Numbered from the stretch's first letter, positions 1 through 6,383 are shown. The stretch: 12,257 bases of DNA from Aquifex sp. (GCA_003978875.1 QNXQ01000033.1:1-12257); one strand, 5' to 3'. Notes: generated by a model not told the origin, from the letters alone. Numbers and translations: made by a program.

Positions 1-564
1 AGGGGAACAGGTAAGTCATCCCTGGTAAAAGCACTTCTCGGTATGTTCGGGAACGAGGGTTTGAGAATAATTCAAATTAATAAAAGTGAAATTCCCGAAC
101 TTGCCCAGCTGTATGAGATTTTAAGAGATAAAAACCAGCGGTTTATTCTCTTTTTTGATGACCTCTCTTTTGAACCTCACGATGATGCCTTTAGAATACT
201 TAAATCCCTTATGGATGGAGATGTTGAAGAAAGACCCGGTAATGTTCTTGTCTACGCTACGACAAACAGAAGGCATTTGATACCCGATACGGAAGAAAAG
301 GAAAGATTTCCTGAAGAAACTCTGCAGGAGAGAATTTCCTTAGTGGAGAGATTCGGAATAAGAATTCAATTTCCTCCTATGGATAAGAAACTATATTTAA
401 AAGCAGTTGAAACGTATCTAAAAGAATACGGAGTAGAGGTTAATGAAGAAATAGAAAGAGAAAGCCTCAAATGGGCAACAGAAAGAGGAAGTTTCTCAGG
501 AAGAACAGCCTATCAGTTTGTAAAGGACTTTATAGGTAAAGTTAAGATACGGGAAAGTTCTTAA
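1..564 (+). CDS. DUF815-type AAA-like ATPase, C-terminal part (5' end outside window)
   Basis: The reading frame is open from base 1, and the first codons read RGTGKSS, the end of a Walker A P-loop (GxxxxGKS). The true start therefore lies upstream and the first Met codon (43) is internal. A Walker B strand, ILFFDDLSFE, follows, then a sensor-1-like segment (YATTNRRHLIP) and a C-terminal SGRTAYQF helix typical of AAA-type lids. The DDLSFE and ATTNRRHL motifs match the DUF815 family of predicted ATP-binding proteins, whose cellular role is not well defined. It is probably cytoplasmic, as no membrane segment is visible in this part. Its last 23 bases overlap the 3' end of hemE on the other strand, a convergent overlap with no room for a separate terminator. 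The ATPase call is firm; the biological function is unknown. Confidence 0.85.
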   Translation, partial: RGTGKSSLVKALLGMFGNEGLRIIQINKSEIPELAQLYEILRDKNQRFILFFDDLSFEPHDDAFRILKSLMDGDVEERPGNVLVYATTNRRHLIPDTEEKERFPEETLQERISLVERFGIRIQFPPMDKKLYLKAVETYLKEYGVEVNEEIERESLKWATERGSFSGRTAYQFVKDFIGKVKIRESS

Positions 565-1558
565 CGGTATCTACAAGAAATTTAACCTTTTCAAATTCCA
601 TATCCGGACTAATACCGTGACCCAGATTGAATATGTACCTGGTTTTTACAGGAATTCTTTTTAAGAGTGCTTCCGTTTTTTCCTTAATAGTTTCCTTGCT
701 TGCGTAAAGAACACTCGGTTCTAAATTCCCTTGCAGAGCTTTATCGTAGAGATTGTAAAGTTCGGGAATATCCACACTCCAGTCTACAGAAAGAGCATCA
801 GCAGGGTAATCCATTGCGATGTCTATAAAAGCAGCAGATCCTCTGAAAAAGTAGATTAACGGAATATCGGAAAATTCCTTTAATGTGCTTAAAAGATAAT
901 TCACATAAGGATAAACGTATTCGTTGTAATCTTCGTAACTTAAGTGATTTACCCAGCTATCAAAAATTTGTATCACATCCGCACCCGCTTTTATTTGTTC
1001 TTTTAGATATATAGCTACAGTTTCTGTAAGAATGTCCATAATCTTTTTAAAATCTTTCGGTCTTTCCCACATGAAAAGTTTTGTTTTTCTAAAATCTTTA
1101 CTGGCTCCACCTTCCACTAGGTAAGAAAAAAGTGTAAAGGGAGCCCCTGCAAAACCTATAACGGGAACTTCATCCTGATAAGATTTCACTTTTTTTATTA
1201 CTTCGTAAACATATGCATTGTCTTCAGGATTGTATTTCTTTAAATCTTCAGGCTTTCCACTCCAAAAAAGCTTAGGCCCTTCACCTTCAACGAATTCTAC
1301 CTTTACTCCCAGAGATTCTAAGGGAACGAGAATATCCGAAAATATTATAATAGCATCTACTCCCAGAAGCTTTAATGGGAGGAGGGATATTTCCGTTGCA
1401 AGGTCTACATCCTTACAGAGTTCAAGAAAATTGCTAACCCTGTTTCTTATAGCCATGTATTCGGGCATGTATCTTCCAGCCTGTCTCATCAACCATACAG
1501 GATACCTTTCTATAAGTTCTCCTCGTAAGCTTTTTAAAAGAAGGTTGTTTCTGGGCAT
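542..1558 (-). CDS. hemE: uroporphyrinogen decarboxylase HemE
   Basis: Cytoplasmic enzyme that converts uroporphyrinogen III to coproporphyrinogen III by removing four carboxyl groups, in heme and siroheme-branch tetrapyrrole synthesis. The 338-residue length is normal for the family. Hallmarks in order: PVWLMRQAGRYMPEY (residues 20-34, substrate-binding arginines), FSDILVPLE with the catalytic Asp75, GFAGAPFTLFSY (135-146), DSW (200-202), QGNLEP (277-281 region) and FNLGHGI (310-316). The ATG at 1558 puts the conserved N-terminal arginine motif at its usual distance from the start. No Shine-Dalgarno sequence precedes it, although a TAAAAT hexamer lies 6 bases upstream, so it may also be transcribed from a near-leaderless start. 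It lies 30 bp behind tRNA-Leu on the same strand and is probably co-transcribed with it. The 3' end overlaps the convergent ATPase by 23 bp. Confidence 0.97.
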   Translation of the reverse strand: MPRNNLLLKSLRGELIERYPVWLMRQAGRYMPEYMAIRNRVSNFLELCKDVDLATEISLLPLKLLGVDAIIIFSDILVPLESLGVKVEFVEGEGPKLFWSGKPEDLKKYNPEDNAYVYEVIKKVKSYQDEVPVIGFAGAPFTLFSYLVEGGASKDFRKTKLFMWERPKDFKKIMDILTETVAIYLKEQIKAGADVIQIFDSWVNHLSYEDYNEYVYPYVNYLLSTLKEFSDIPLIYFFRGSAAFIDIAMDYPADALSVDWSVDIPELYNLYDKALQGNLEPSVLYASKETIKEKTEALLKRIPVKTRYIFNLGHGISPDMEFEKVKFLVDTVKNFPVS

Positions 1559-1588
1559 GGAATTATTTTAAGATATTGAGATTTCAAA

Positions 1589-1676
1589 TGGTGCCGGAGG
1601 CGGGAGTCGAACCCGCACGCCCGTAAAGGGCACCGTCCCCTCAAGACGGCGCGTCTGCCAGTTCCGCCACTCCGGC
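1589..1676 (-). tRNA. tRNA-Leu, anticodon GAG, with encoded CCA
   Basis: On the minus strand the sequence folds into a class II tRNA. The acceptor stem is GCCGGAG/CTCCGGC (1670-1676 with 1593-1599). The anticodon stem is CCGTC/GACGG with loop TTGAGGG, so the anticodon GAG is at 1640-1642. There is a long variable arm with a GCCC/GGGC stem, and a T arm GCGGG-TTCGACT-CCCGC. The discriminator is A (1592), followed by an encoded CCA (1591-1589). GAG reads CUC/CUU leucine codons, and the long variable arm is as expected for leucine. hemE follows 30 bp downstream on the same strand. Confidence 0.97.
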
Positions 1677-1686
1677 TTATCTGAAG

Positions 1687-1720
1687 ATTATATTTTAAAC
1701 TTACTTTTTCTATTTGACAA
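1687..1720 (-). promoter_or_regulatory. candidate promoter for tRNA-Leu and hemE
   Basis: On the minus strand TTGTCA (1720-1715) is followed, after 17 bases, by TAAAAT (1697-1692), and a perfect TATAAT overlaps just downstream (1692-1687). Transcription would begin about 4-10 bases before the mature tRNA 5' end at 1676, as expected for a tRNA promoter. The -35 hexamer overlaps a TTGACA on the opposite strand. This is a consensus match by eye and has not been tested. Confidence 0.5.
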
Positions 1721-1742
1721 GGGATTTTATGGGCATTACTTT
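1714..1742 (+). promoter_or_regulatory. candidate plus-strand promoter upstream of the sox operon
   Basis: A perfect TTGACA (1714-1719) is followed by a 17-base spacer and TACTTT (1737-1742), which would give a leader of about 140 bases before soxW. The -10 match is weak. A competing, closer -10-like TATATT (1875-1880) lies 11 bases before the soxW start but has no good -35 box. Which of them drives the sox genes cannot be decided from the sequence. Confidence 0.3.
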
Positions 1743-1836
1743 TATCTAAACTTTTGATTTTACCGTTCTTAATATTATTACAATATTATGAAAAATGAAT
1801 ATATAGAATTTTTTAAATTAAGAAATAAAAGAAAAC

Positions 1837-1853
1837 TATAAGGATTTCTTATA
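1837..1853. promoter_or_regulatory. inverted repeat upstream of the sox operon, possible operator
   Basis: TATAAG-GATTT-CTTATA is a perfect 6-bp inverted repeat with a 5-base centre. If transcription starts about 7 bases after the TATATT at 1875-1880, the repeat sits near -50 to -34, where an activator or repressor could bind. The surrounding 215-bp region is very AT-rich, so a short AT-rich repeat could arise by chance. Confidence 0.25.
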
Positions 1854-1891
1854 ACTTAAGATTTTCAAATGACTTATATTCCTTAGTTGAA

Positions 1892-2299
1892 ATGTTGAAG
1901 TTCAAAAGTTTCTTTTTGTTTCTTTTGTGTTTTACTTTCCTATGGGCTCAAAATTGGTTTACTGACCTTGATAAAGCTAAAGAATTTGCAAAGAAGGAAA
2001 GTAAACTTATACTAATTTATGTTTATAGTGACCATTGCCCTTACTGCCATCAGGTAGAAGAGTTTGTTTTTGGAGATGAATACGTTGAAAAATTCTTAAA
2101 TAAAAACTTTATTGTGGTGAGTATGGATATAAATGATGATTTAGTTGAAGATTTTAGTGTTTTCGGTACACCAACTTTTATCGTTTATAACCCTTTAAAC
2201 GGAAAAGTTTTGGCTAAATTTTTCGGAAGTATAGATAGTGAAACCTTTTTATCCTTGCTAACAAAGGTATGTAATAAATCTAACCTAAGGAGGTGTTAA
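1892..2299 (+). CDS. soxW: SoxW/SoxS-like periplasmic thioredoxin
   Basis: Predicted exported thiol-disulfide oxidoreductase of 135 residues. A signal peptide (residues 1-19, hydrophobic core FFLFLLCFTFLWA, likely cleaved before Gln20) precedes a single thioredoxin fold. The active site is HCPYCH (Cys49 and Cys52), with the cis-proline loop GTPTF at 92-96 (Pro94). The dipeptide PY between the cysteines is glutaredoxin-like, unlike the GP of ordinary thioredoxin. Two more cysteines lie near the C-terminus (Cys127, Cys135). As first gene of the sox operon, one base ahead of soxY, it fits the known role of SoxS/SoxW-type proteins in keeping the SoxY carrier cysteine reduced. Its final codons (Arg-Arg-Cys) are the Shine-Dalgarno sequence of soxY. 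No clear ribosome site precedes its own ATG. The fold is certain; the choice between SoxW and SoxS is not. Confidence 0.82.
   Translation: MLKFKSFFLFLLCFTFLWAQNWFTDLDKAKEFAKKESKLILIYVYSDHCPYCHQVEEFVFGDEYVEKFLNKNFIVVSMDINDDLVEDFSVFGTPTFIVYNPLNGKVLAKFFGSIDSETFLSLLTKVCNKSNLRRC
2288..2294 (+). promoter_or_regulatory. soxY Shine-Dalgarno sequence embedded in the soxW 3' end
   Basis: AGGAGGT lies 6 bases before the soxY ATG and inside the last codons of the upstream thioredoxin gene, whose stop (2297-2299) is one base from the soxY start. It is a near-perfect ribosome site. soxZ (2763-2770), soxA (3098-3106), soxX (3912-3920), soxB (4592-4598) and the rhodanese gene (about 8365-8372) also have strong purine-rich sites, whereas soxW, hemE and ymdB have none. 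Confidence 0.85.
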
Positions 2300-2300
2300 T

Positions 2301-2753
2301 ATGACTACGAGGAGAAGCTTCCTTAAAGCTGCAGGTATAGCTGCAGCTGGATTTATGCTTGGTGCAGGAGCGATATTTAATCCTGCACACGCTAAGATTT
2401 CACTTGAGGAAGCTCTGAAGAAACACTTAGGTGTAGGTCTTTCTGCGATAAAGGAATCCAACGAAATAAAGGTAAAAGCTCCATCAATAGCGGAATCTGG
2501 AGCTAACGTTCCGATTCAAGTAAGCGCTTCTGTACCTATTGAGAAAGTAGAAGCTCTTTATATTTTCGTTGACAAAAATCCTAATCCCTACATAGCACAC
2601 GTTGAATTTTCTCCTGCAAATGGGGAAGTGTTCTTTGCAACAAGAATAAAAATGGGGGCTACTTCACCTGTAAGGGCTATTCTTAAGCTGAAAGATGGTT
2701 CTTATTTAATGGCTTACAAGGAAGTTAAAGTTACCGTAGGTGGTTGTGGTTAA
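2301..2753 (+). CDS. soxY: SoxY, sulfur-carrier subunit of SoxYZ
   Basis: Periplasmic carrier on whose C-terminal cysteine the intermediates of thiosulfate oxidation are covalently held. The 150-residue precursor starts with a twin-arginine (Tat) signal, TTRRSFLKAAG, followed by a hydrophobic stretch and a likely cleavage after AHA (29-31). The mature part is an Ig-like beta domain. The protein ends in VTVGGCG, the flexible swinging arm with the carrier Cys149. Many SoxY proteins end GGCGG, so this tail is one glycine shorter. Cys149 is the only cysteine. soxZ follows after 20 bp with its own ribosome site. By analogy with Paracoccus, SoxY is exported folded through the Tat pathway and brings SoxZ with it. 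Confidence 0.97.
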   Translation: MTTRRSFLKAAGIAAAGFMLGAGAIFNPAHAKISLEEALKKHLGVGLSAIKESNEIKVKAPSIAESGANVPIQVSASVPIEKVEALYIFVDKNPNPYIAHVEFSPANGEVFFATRIKMGATSPVRAILKLKDGSYLMAYKEVKVTVGGCG

Positions 2754-2773
2754 TAAAAATACGGAGGTGAGGT

Positions 2774-3109
2774 ATGGCTTCTATAGGAAGAGCTATAGTA
2801 AGAGTTCCCAGAAAGGTAAAAAAAGGGCAGGTGTTTAAAGTTCAATTAGTTATTATCCACCCTATGGAAACTGGCCTTAGGAAAGATCCTAAGACAGGAA
2901 AGAAGATACCTGCTCATTATATTACTCACGTAAAGGTGTATCTAAATAACAATCTCGTTACAAAGATAAATTCTTCTCCTGGTATAAGTAAGAACCCTTA
3001 CTTCGCTATTAAGATGAAGGCAATGGAATCAGGCACTTTGAAAATTGTTTACGAAGATAACAAAGGTGGTAAGTGGGAAAAAGCGGTTAACATCTCAGTG
3101 GAGGGGTAA
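2774..3109 (+). CDS. soxZ: SoxZ, partner subunit of the SoxYZ sulfur carrier
   Basis: Small beta-sandwich protein of 111 residues, typical for SoxZ, which dimerises with SoxY and helps present the swinging arm to SoxXA and SoxB. There is no signal peptide: the sequence begins directly with MASIGRAIVRVPRKVKKGQ. This fits hitch-hiker export with SoxY through Tat. Family features visible are the early KKGQVFKVQLVIIHPMETG segment, the ITHVKVYLNNN strand and the C-terminal GGKWEKAV. It contains no cysteine, so it does not carry sulfur itself. The ATG at 2774 has GGAGGTGA a few bases upstream. The 3' end (Val-Glu-Gly codons) holds the ribosome site of soxA, which starts 3 bp after the stop. Confidence 0.97.
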   Translation: MASIGRAIVRVPRKVKKGQVFKVQLVIIHPMETGLRKDPKTGKKIPAHYITHVKVYLNNNLVTKINSSPGISKNPYFAIKMKAMESGTLKIVYEDNKGGKWEKAVNISVEG

Positions 3110-3112
3110 GCC

Positions 3113-3913
3113 ATGAAAAAAAGCATTTTAGCCTCACTCCTCGGTGGGGCTTTATTTTTTGCAAATGCTGAAGCTCCTACTCCTGAGCAGCTCAAAATTC
3201 TCAAAGAAATGGGAGTATCTCCCGCGGATGTTATAGTCGAAGAAGGTAGAGATTACTACCATAACCTTAAAGGTTCTACCGGAAAAACCTGTGCATCTTG
3301 TCACGGTCAAGATGGAGCAAATCTCGTAGGAGCTTATGCAAAAATGCCAAGATACTACACGGATATTGGAAAAGTGGCAGATGTGGACTTAAGAATTAAA
3401 GCTTGCCTTGAAAAGTACGTGGGAGTTAGTGCTAAGGGTAAGAAAGGAAGGAAATATATAGTTCCATTAGCAGGATACGTTGCAACTCTGAGTAACGAAA
3501 TGCCTATAAACATAGAATTAGAACATCCCGAAGAAAAGAGACTTTACGAATACGGTAAAGAGCTTTGGTACAAGAGAGTTGGAGCAAGAGACTTTTCTTG
3601 TGCAATATGTCACGATGTTCTTGCAGGTAAAAGGATAAGACTCCAAAAATTGGGTGCTCCTGTGAGGGATAAGTTATATGCTCACTGGCCTGCATACAGA
3701 ATATCAAAGGATAAGTTATGGACTATGGAAGATAGAATAAGAGGATGTTACAAGAGCTTCTTCTTATTTGACCCGAAGAAAGGTAAATTTGACTTTAAGA
3801 AAAATTGGGTGAAAAAACCTCCGTTCTATATGGAAGAAATTATAGCTCTGGAGCTTTATATGAAAAAAGCTGCTAACGGTGCAAAGATTGAGGTTCCCGG
3901 CCTGTTGAGATAA
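3113..3913 (+). CDS. soxA: SoxA, diheme cytochrome c subunit of SoxXA
   Basis: Catalytic subunit of the periplasmic SoxXA cytochrome, which oxidatively couples thiosulfate to the SoxY cysteine. A Sec signal peptide (about residues 1-20, MKKSILASLLGGALFFANAEA) precedes 266 residues containing two heme c sites, CASCH (60-64) and CAICH (163-167). This is the diheme form of SoxA; other lineages have a monoheme form. Each half also has a lone downstream cysteine in a matching context: Cys98 (RIKACLEKY) and Cys212 (RIRGCYKS). By family analogy these are the axial ligands, with Cys212 in the position of the active-site cysteine that becomes a persulfide. It sits between soxZ and soxX, and its stop codon overlaps the soxX ribosome site. 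Electrons would pass to SoxX and then to a soluble cytochrome not in this window. Confidence 0.95.
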   Translation: MKKSILASLLGGALFFANAEAPTPEQLKILKEMGVSPADVIVEEGRDYYHNLKGSTGKTCASCHGQDGANLVGAYAKMPRYYTDIGKVADVDLRIKACLEKYVGVSAKGKKGRKYIVPLAGYVATLSNEMPINIELEHPEEKRLYEYGKELWYKRVGARDFSCAICHDVLAGKRIRLQKLGAPVRDKLYAHWPAYRISKDKLWTMEDRIRGCYKSFFLFDPKKGKFDFKKNWVKKPPFYMEEIIALELYMKKAANGAKIEVPGLLR

Positions 3914-3926
3914 GGAGGGGTTTATT

Positions 3927-4553
3927 ATGAAAAAGGGATTTTTAGTTACATTACTGATAAGTGCTGGAATCATAGCATGTCAACCTGCTTCCCAGGCTGC
4001 TAAAGAGGAATCCCAAAAGACTGTAGCAAAAGCTACAGCACAGAACAAGGCTAAAAAGTCAAGTAAAGAGGAAAAATTCAGAAGGGCCTTAGGAGCTCAA
4101 GACAAGTGGCAACAGGCTTGTTCTAATCCTGTTCAGTTGGCACCTGAAGGGATAGATGTAGCCCAGTTCATAAAAGAAATGAAAGCAACCATAAAGTATC
4201 CTGCTGATGGTAAATTGGTAGGAGATTGGAAGAAAGGAGAAAGTCTTGCACTTCTTCCTAAGGAATATAAAGCCCTTTACGGAAAGAAAGGTGGAAGCAA
4301 AAAAGGAAACTGTTACGCTTGTCACTGTGGAGACCCAAGAATAATCGCTTGTGGTAATATAGGACCTTCCCTCAGAGGTTATGGAAACAAAGGTATAGAT
4401 CCTAAGCTAACTTACGATAGAATTTACAACTCTTGGTCTCAAGTTCCGTGTTCAACTATGTTCAGATTTGGATATCACGGATTGCTTTCTCCTGAGGAAA
4501 TTGCAGATATCGTCGCCTACCTCCATGACCCTGAAAGTCCCATTAATAAGTAA
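3927..4553 (+). CDS. soxX: SoxX, monoheme cytochrome c subunit of SoxXA, probable lipoprotein
   Basis: Electron-accepting subunit of SoxXA. The 208-residue protein has one heme c site, CYACH (129-133). The C-terminal segment VPCSTMFRFGYHG supplies Met178 as likely distal ligand, followed by the LSPEEIADIVAYL helix typical of class I cytochromes c. The N-terminus, MKKGFLVTLLISAGIIACQP, fits a lipobox (IIA-Cys18), so the mature protein is probably a membrane-anchored lipoprotein, followed by an Ala/Lys/Gln-rich linker to about residue 50. Extra cysteines occur at 65, 134, 142 and 175, clustered around the heme (CHCGDPRIIACG). It is longer than the shortest SoxX proteins because of an N-terminal region (about 50-110) before the cytochrome domain. 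The ATG at 3927 follows AAGGAGGGG. Confidence 0.93.
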   Translation: MKKGFLVTLLISAGIIACQPASQAAKEESQKTVAKATAQNKAKKSSKEEKFRRALGAQDKWQQACSNPVQLAPEGIDVAQFIKEMKATIKYPADGKLVGDWKKGESLALLPKEYKALYGKKGGSKKGNCYACHCGDPRIIACGNIGPSLRGYGNKGIDPKLTYDRIYNSWSQVPCSTMFRFGYHGLLSPEEIADIVAYLHDPESPINK

Positions 4554-4591
4554 TTCTTTTCTTCTTTCTTCTATTTCTCTATATTCTTTTT
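4554..4591 (+). other. polypyrimidine tract between soxX and soxB
   Basis: Directly after the soxX stop, 35 of 38 bases on the plus strand are C or T and none is G. It ends at the soxB ribosome site AGGAGGA (4592-4598). A shorter tract with the same TAATTCTT beginning follows the rhodanese stop (9266-9297, 29 of 32 pyrimidines). Such an unstructured leader could aid ribosome entry or act in mRNA processing; no function is established here. Confidence 0.5.
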
Positions 4592-4604
4592 AGGAGGAAT
4601 TTAA

Positions 4605-6383
4605 ATGAATCTGACCCGCAGGGATTTTTTAGAACTTGCAATAGTAACAGGGGCCTATTTGGCAACAAACCCTGTTTCAGCTTTAGCTAAGATGACTCTC
4701 GATGATATACTTTCTTTCCGTTCAACCGGTAATGTTACTCTCTTATTTACAACAGACCTTCACGCTCACCTGAAACCTCACTATTTCTCTGAACCCATTA
4801 ATTTAGTAACGCCTAAAAATCTCAAAGGACTGCCGGGAACTATAACGGGAAAAGATTTCCTGAGAATGTATAAGATATCTCCATCAACCCTTGAATCTTA
4901 CTTCATGAGCTGTGTAGATTTTCCCGTCCTCGCCCAAAAATTCGGAAAAATGGGCGGTGCCGCACATATTACCTGGCTTGTTAAGCAAATAATCGCAGAA
5001 AGAGGAAGGGATAAAGTTCTGGTTCTCGATGGAGGAGACACCTGGATAACAACTGCTGTAGGTACATTCACAGACGGTAAAGCTGTAGTAGACTGGATGA
5101 AGCTTACCGGCTACGATTTAATGGTAGGCCACTGGGAGTTTACCTTTGGTAAAGAAACAGTTCTAAAAAGAATAAAAGAACTGCAAGAAGCGGGATGTGA
5201 GTTTATATCCCAAAACATAAGAGAAGTTGATGAATTCGGATTCGAGGGAGACTTAGTATTTAAACCCTATGCTATAAAGGAAGTAGGTGGGGCGAAGCTG
5301 GGAATTATAGGTAATTCATTCCCATTTACTCCAATAGCTAACCCGAAGCAGTTTGTAGAAGGTTGGAGTTTCGGAATAAGGGAAGACACTCTGCAAGAGT
5401 ACGTCAACGAGCTTAGGGAAAAGCACAAAGTTGATGCCGTTATACTACTTTCCCACGACGGATTACTGTTAGACATAGCGTTGGCTAAGAAAGTTCAAGG
5501 TATAGATATAATCATTTCCGGACATACGCACGATGTAGTACCAAAAGCTTACAGAGTTCCGGGAACTAACACCGTGGTGGTAATTGCCGGTTCGCACGGT
5601 AAGTTCCTCGGAAGATTAGACCTTGATGTGAGAAACGGAAAAGTCAGGGATATAAGCTATAAACTCTATCCTATAGCTTCTAACCTTATACCCGCGGATA
5701 AAGAAGCTCAAAAACTGGTTGACAAGTACTACAAAGAGCTGGATAAGAAATTGGGTCTCTCCAAGGAAATAGGTACTACGGAAGTAATGCTTTACAAGAG
5801 GGATACTTTCTTCAGCACGTGGGATTGGCTTGTAGGTGAAGCAATAAACGACTACTACGGTGGAGACCTTGACGTTGTAACATCTCCGGGATACAGATGG
5901 GGAACTGTAGTCCTACCGGGACAGAAAATTACTGTAGATCACGTATACGCTTATACAGCTATTACTTATCCTAACGTTTACGTTCTCAAGAGAACGGGAG
6001 AACAACTGAAAATGGTATGGGAAGATGTAGCGGACAACGTTTTCAATCCCGACCCATTCTATCAGCAAGGTGGAGATATGTCCAGACTTTGGAACGTAGA
6101 GTATGAGATAGAGATAAACGGTCCGCAGTACAACAGGATTAAGAGGGTATTGATAGGTGGAAAGGAACTAAAACCTAAAAAAGAATACCTTGTAGCGGTT
6201 TACGGTGGACCGCCACCACCGCCTGAAGCTGTGGAACCGGGATATAAACCCGTACCGGTGTATGAAATTCTTATAAACTATATAAAGAAGAAGGGTACTA
6301 TAAACGTAAGAACTAAACCAAATGTAAAAGTTTTAGATGCAGAATACCACACCTACGATGAGTGTTATGGAGGTGGTAAGTGA
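4605..6383 (+). CDS. soxB: SoxB, dimanganese sulfate thiol esterase (thiosulfohydrolase)
   Basis: Periplasmic hydrolase that releases the terminal sulfonate of SoxY-S-sulfonate as sulfate. The 592-residue precursor has a twin-arginine signal (LTRRDFLELA, hydrophobic to about residue 28). A calcineurin-like metallophosphoesterase domain follows, with metal-site motifs TTDLHAHLKP (49-58; Asp51, His53), GGDTW (143-147; Asp145), GHWEF (175-179), SHDG (283-286; His284) and SGHTHD (305-310; His307, His309). From about residue 385 a 5'-nucleotidase-type C-terminal domain includes GGDMSR (489-494). GHWEF in place of the GNHEF of ordinary 5'-nucleotidases is a SoxB signature, so this is not UshA. The stop codon overlaps the GTG start of the next gene, which ties soxB translationally to the DUF302 genes. 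Confidence 0.97.
   Translation: MNLTRRDFLELAIVTGAYLATNPVSALAKMTLDDILSFRSTGNVTLLFTTDLHAHLKPHYFSEPINLVTPKNLKGLPGTITGKDFLRMYKISPSTLESYFMSCVDFPVLAQKFGKMGGAAHITWLVKQIIAERGRDKVLVLDGGDTWITTAVGTFTDGKAVVDWMKLTGYDLMVGHWEFTFGKETVLKRIKELQEAGCEFISQNIREVDEFGFEGDLVFKPYAIKEVGGAKLGIIGNSFPFTPIANPKQFVEGWSFGIREDTLQEYVNELREKHKVDAVILLSHDGLLLDIALAKKVQGIDIIISGHTHDVVPKAYRVPGTNTVVVIAGSHGKFLGRLDLDVRNGKVRDISYKLYPIASNLIPADKEAQKLVDKYYKELDKKLGLSKEIGTTEVMLYKRDTFFSTWDWLVGEAINDYYGGDLDVVTSPGYRWGTVVLPGQKITVDHVYAYTAITYPNVYVLKRTGEQLKMVWEDVADNVFNPDPFYQQGGDMSRLWNVEYEIEINGPQYNRIKRVLIGGKELKPKKEYLVAVYGGPPPPPEAVEPGYKPVPVYEILINYIKKKGTINVRTKPNVKVLDAEYHTYDECYGGGK

Noticed and set aside
542..1558. Idea that hemE is placed here to supply heme for SoxXA
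   Set aside because: hemE is on the opposite strand with a tRNA and is a housekeeping gene; neighbourhood alone does not support a functional link.
1218..1571. 117-codon open frame on the plus strand across the hemE start
   Set aside because: It is antisense to hemE, whose frame has all family motifs; the translation is serine/arginine-rich with no domain pattern.
1788..1841. 17-codon open frame (starts MKNEYIEFF) in the hemE-sox intergenic region
   Set aside because: No ribosome site, low-complexity AT-rich sequence and chance length; nothing suggests a leader peptide.
3504..4325. Three antisense open frames of 67-78 codons over soxA and soxX
   Set aside because: All are mirror frames of strongly supported genes, have no ribosome sites and show no recognisable protein features.
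4605..6383. Possibility that this gene is a general 5'-nucleotidase (UshA type)
   Set aside because: GHWEF replaces GNHEF, the protein has a Tat signal, and it lies directly behind soxYZAX; all point to SoxB.
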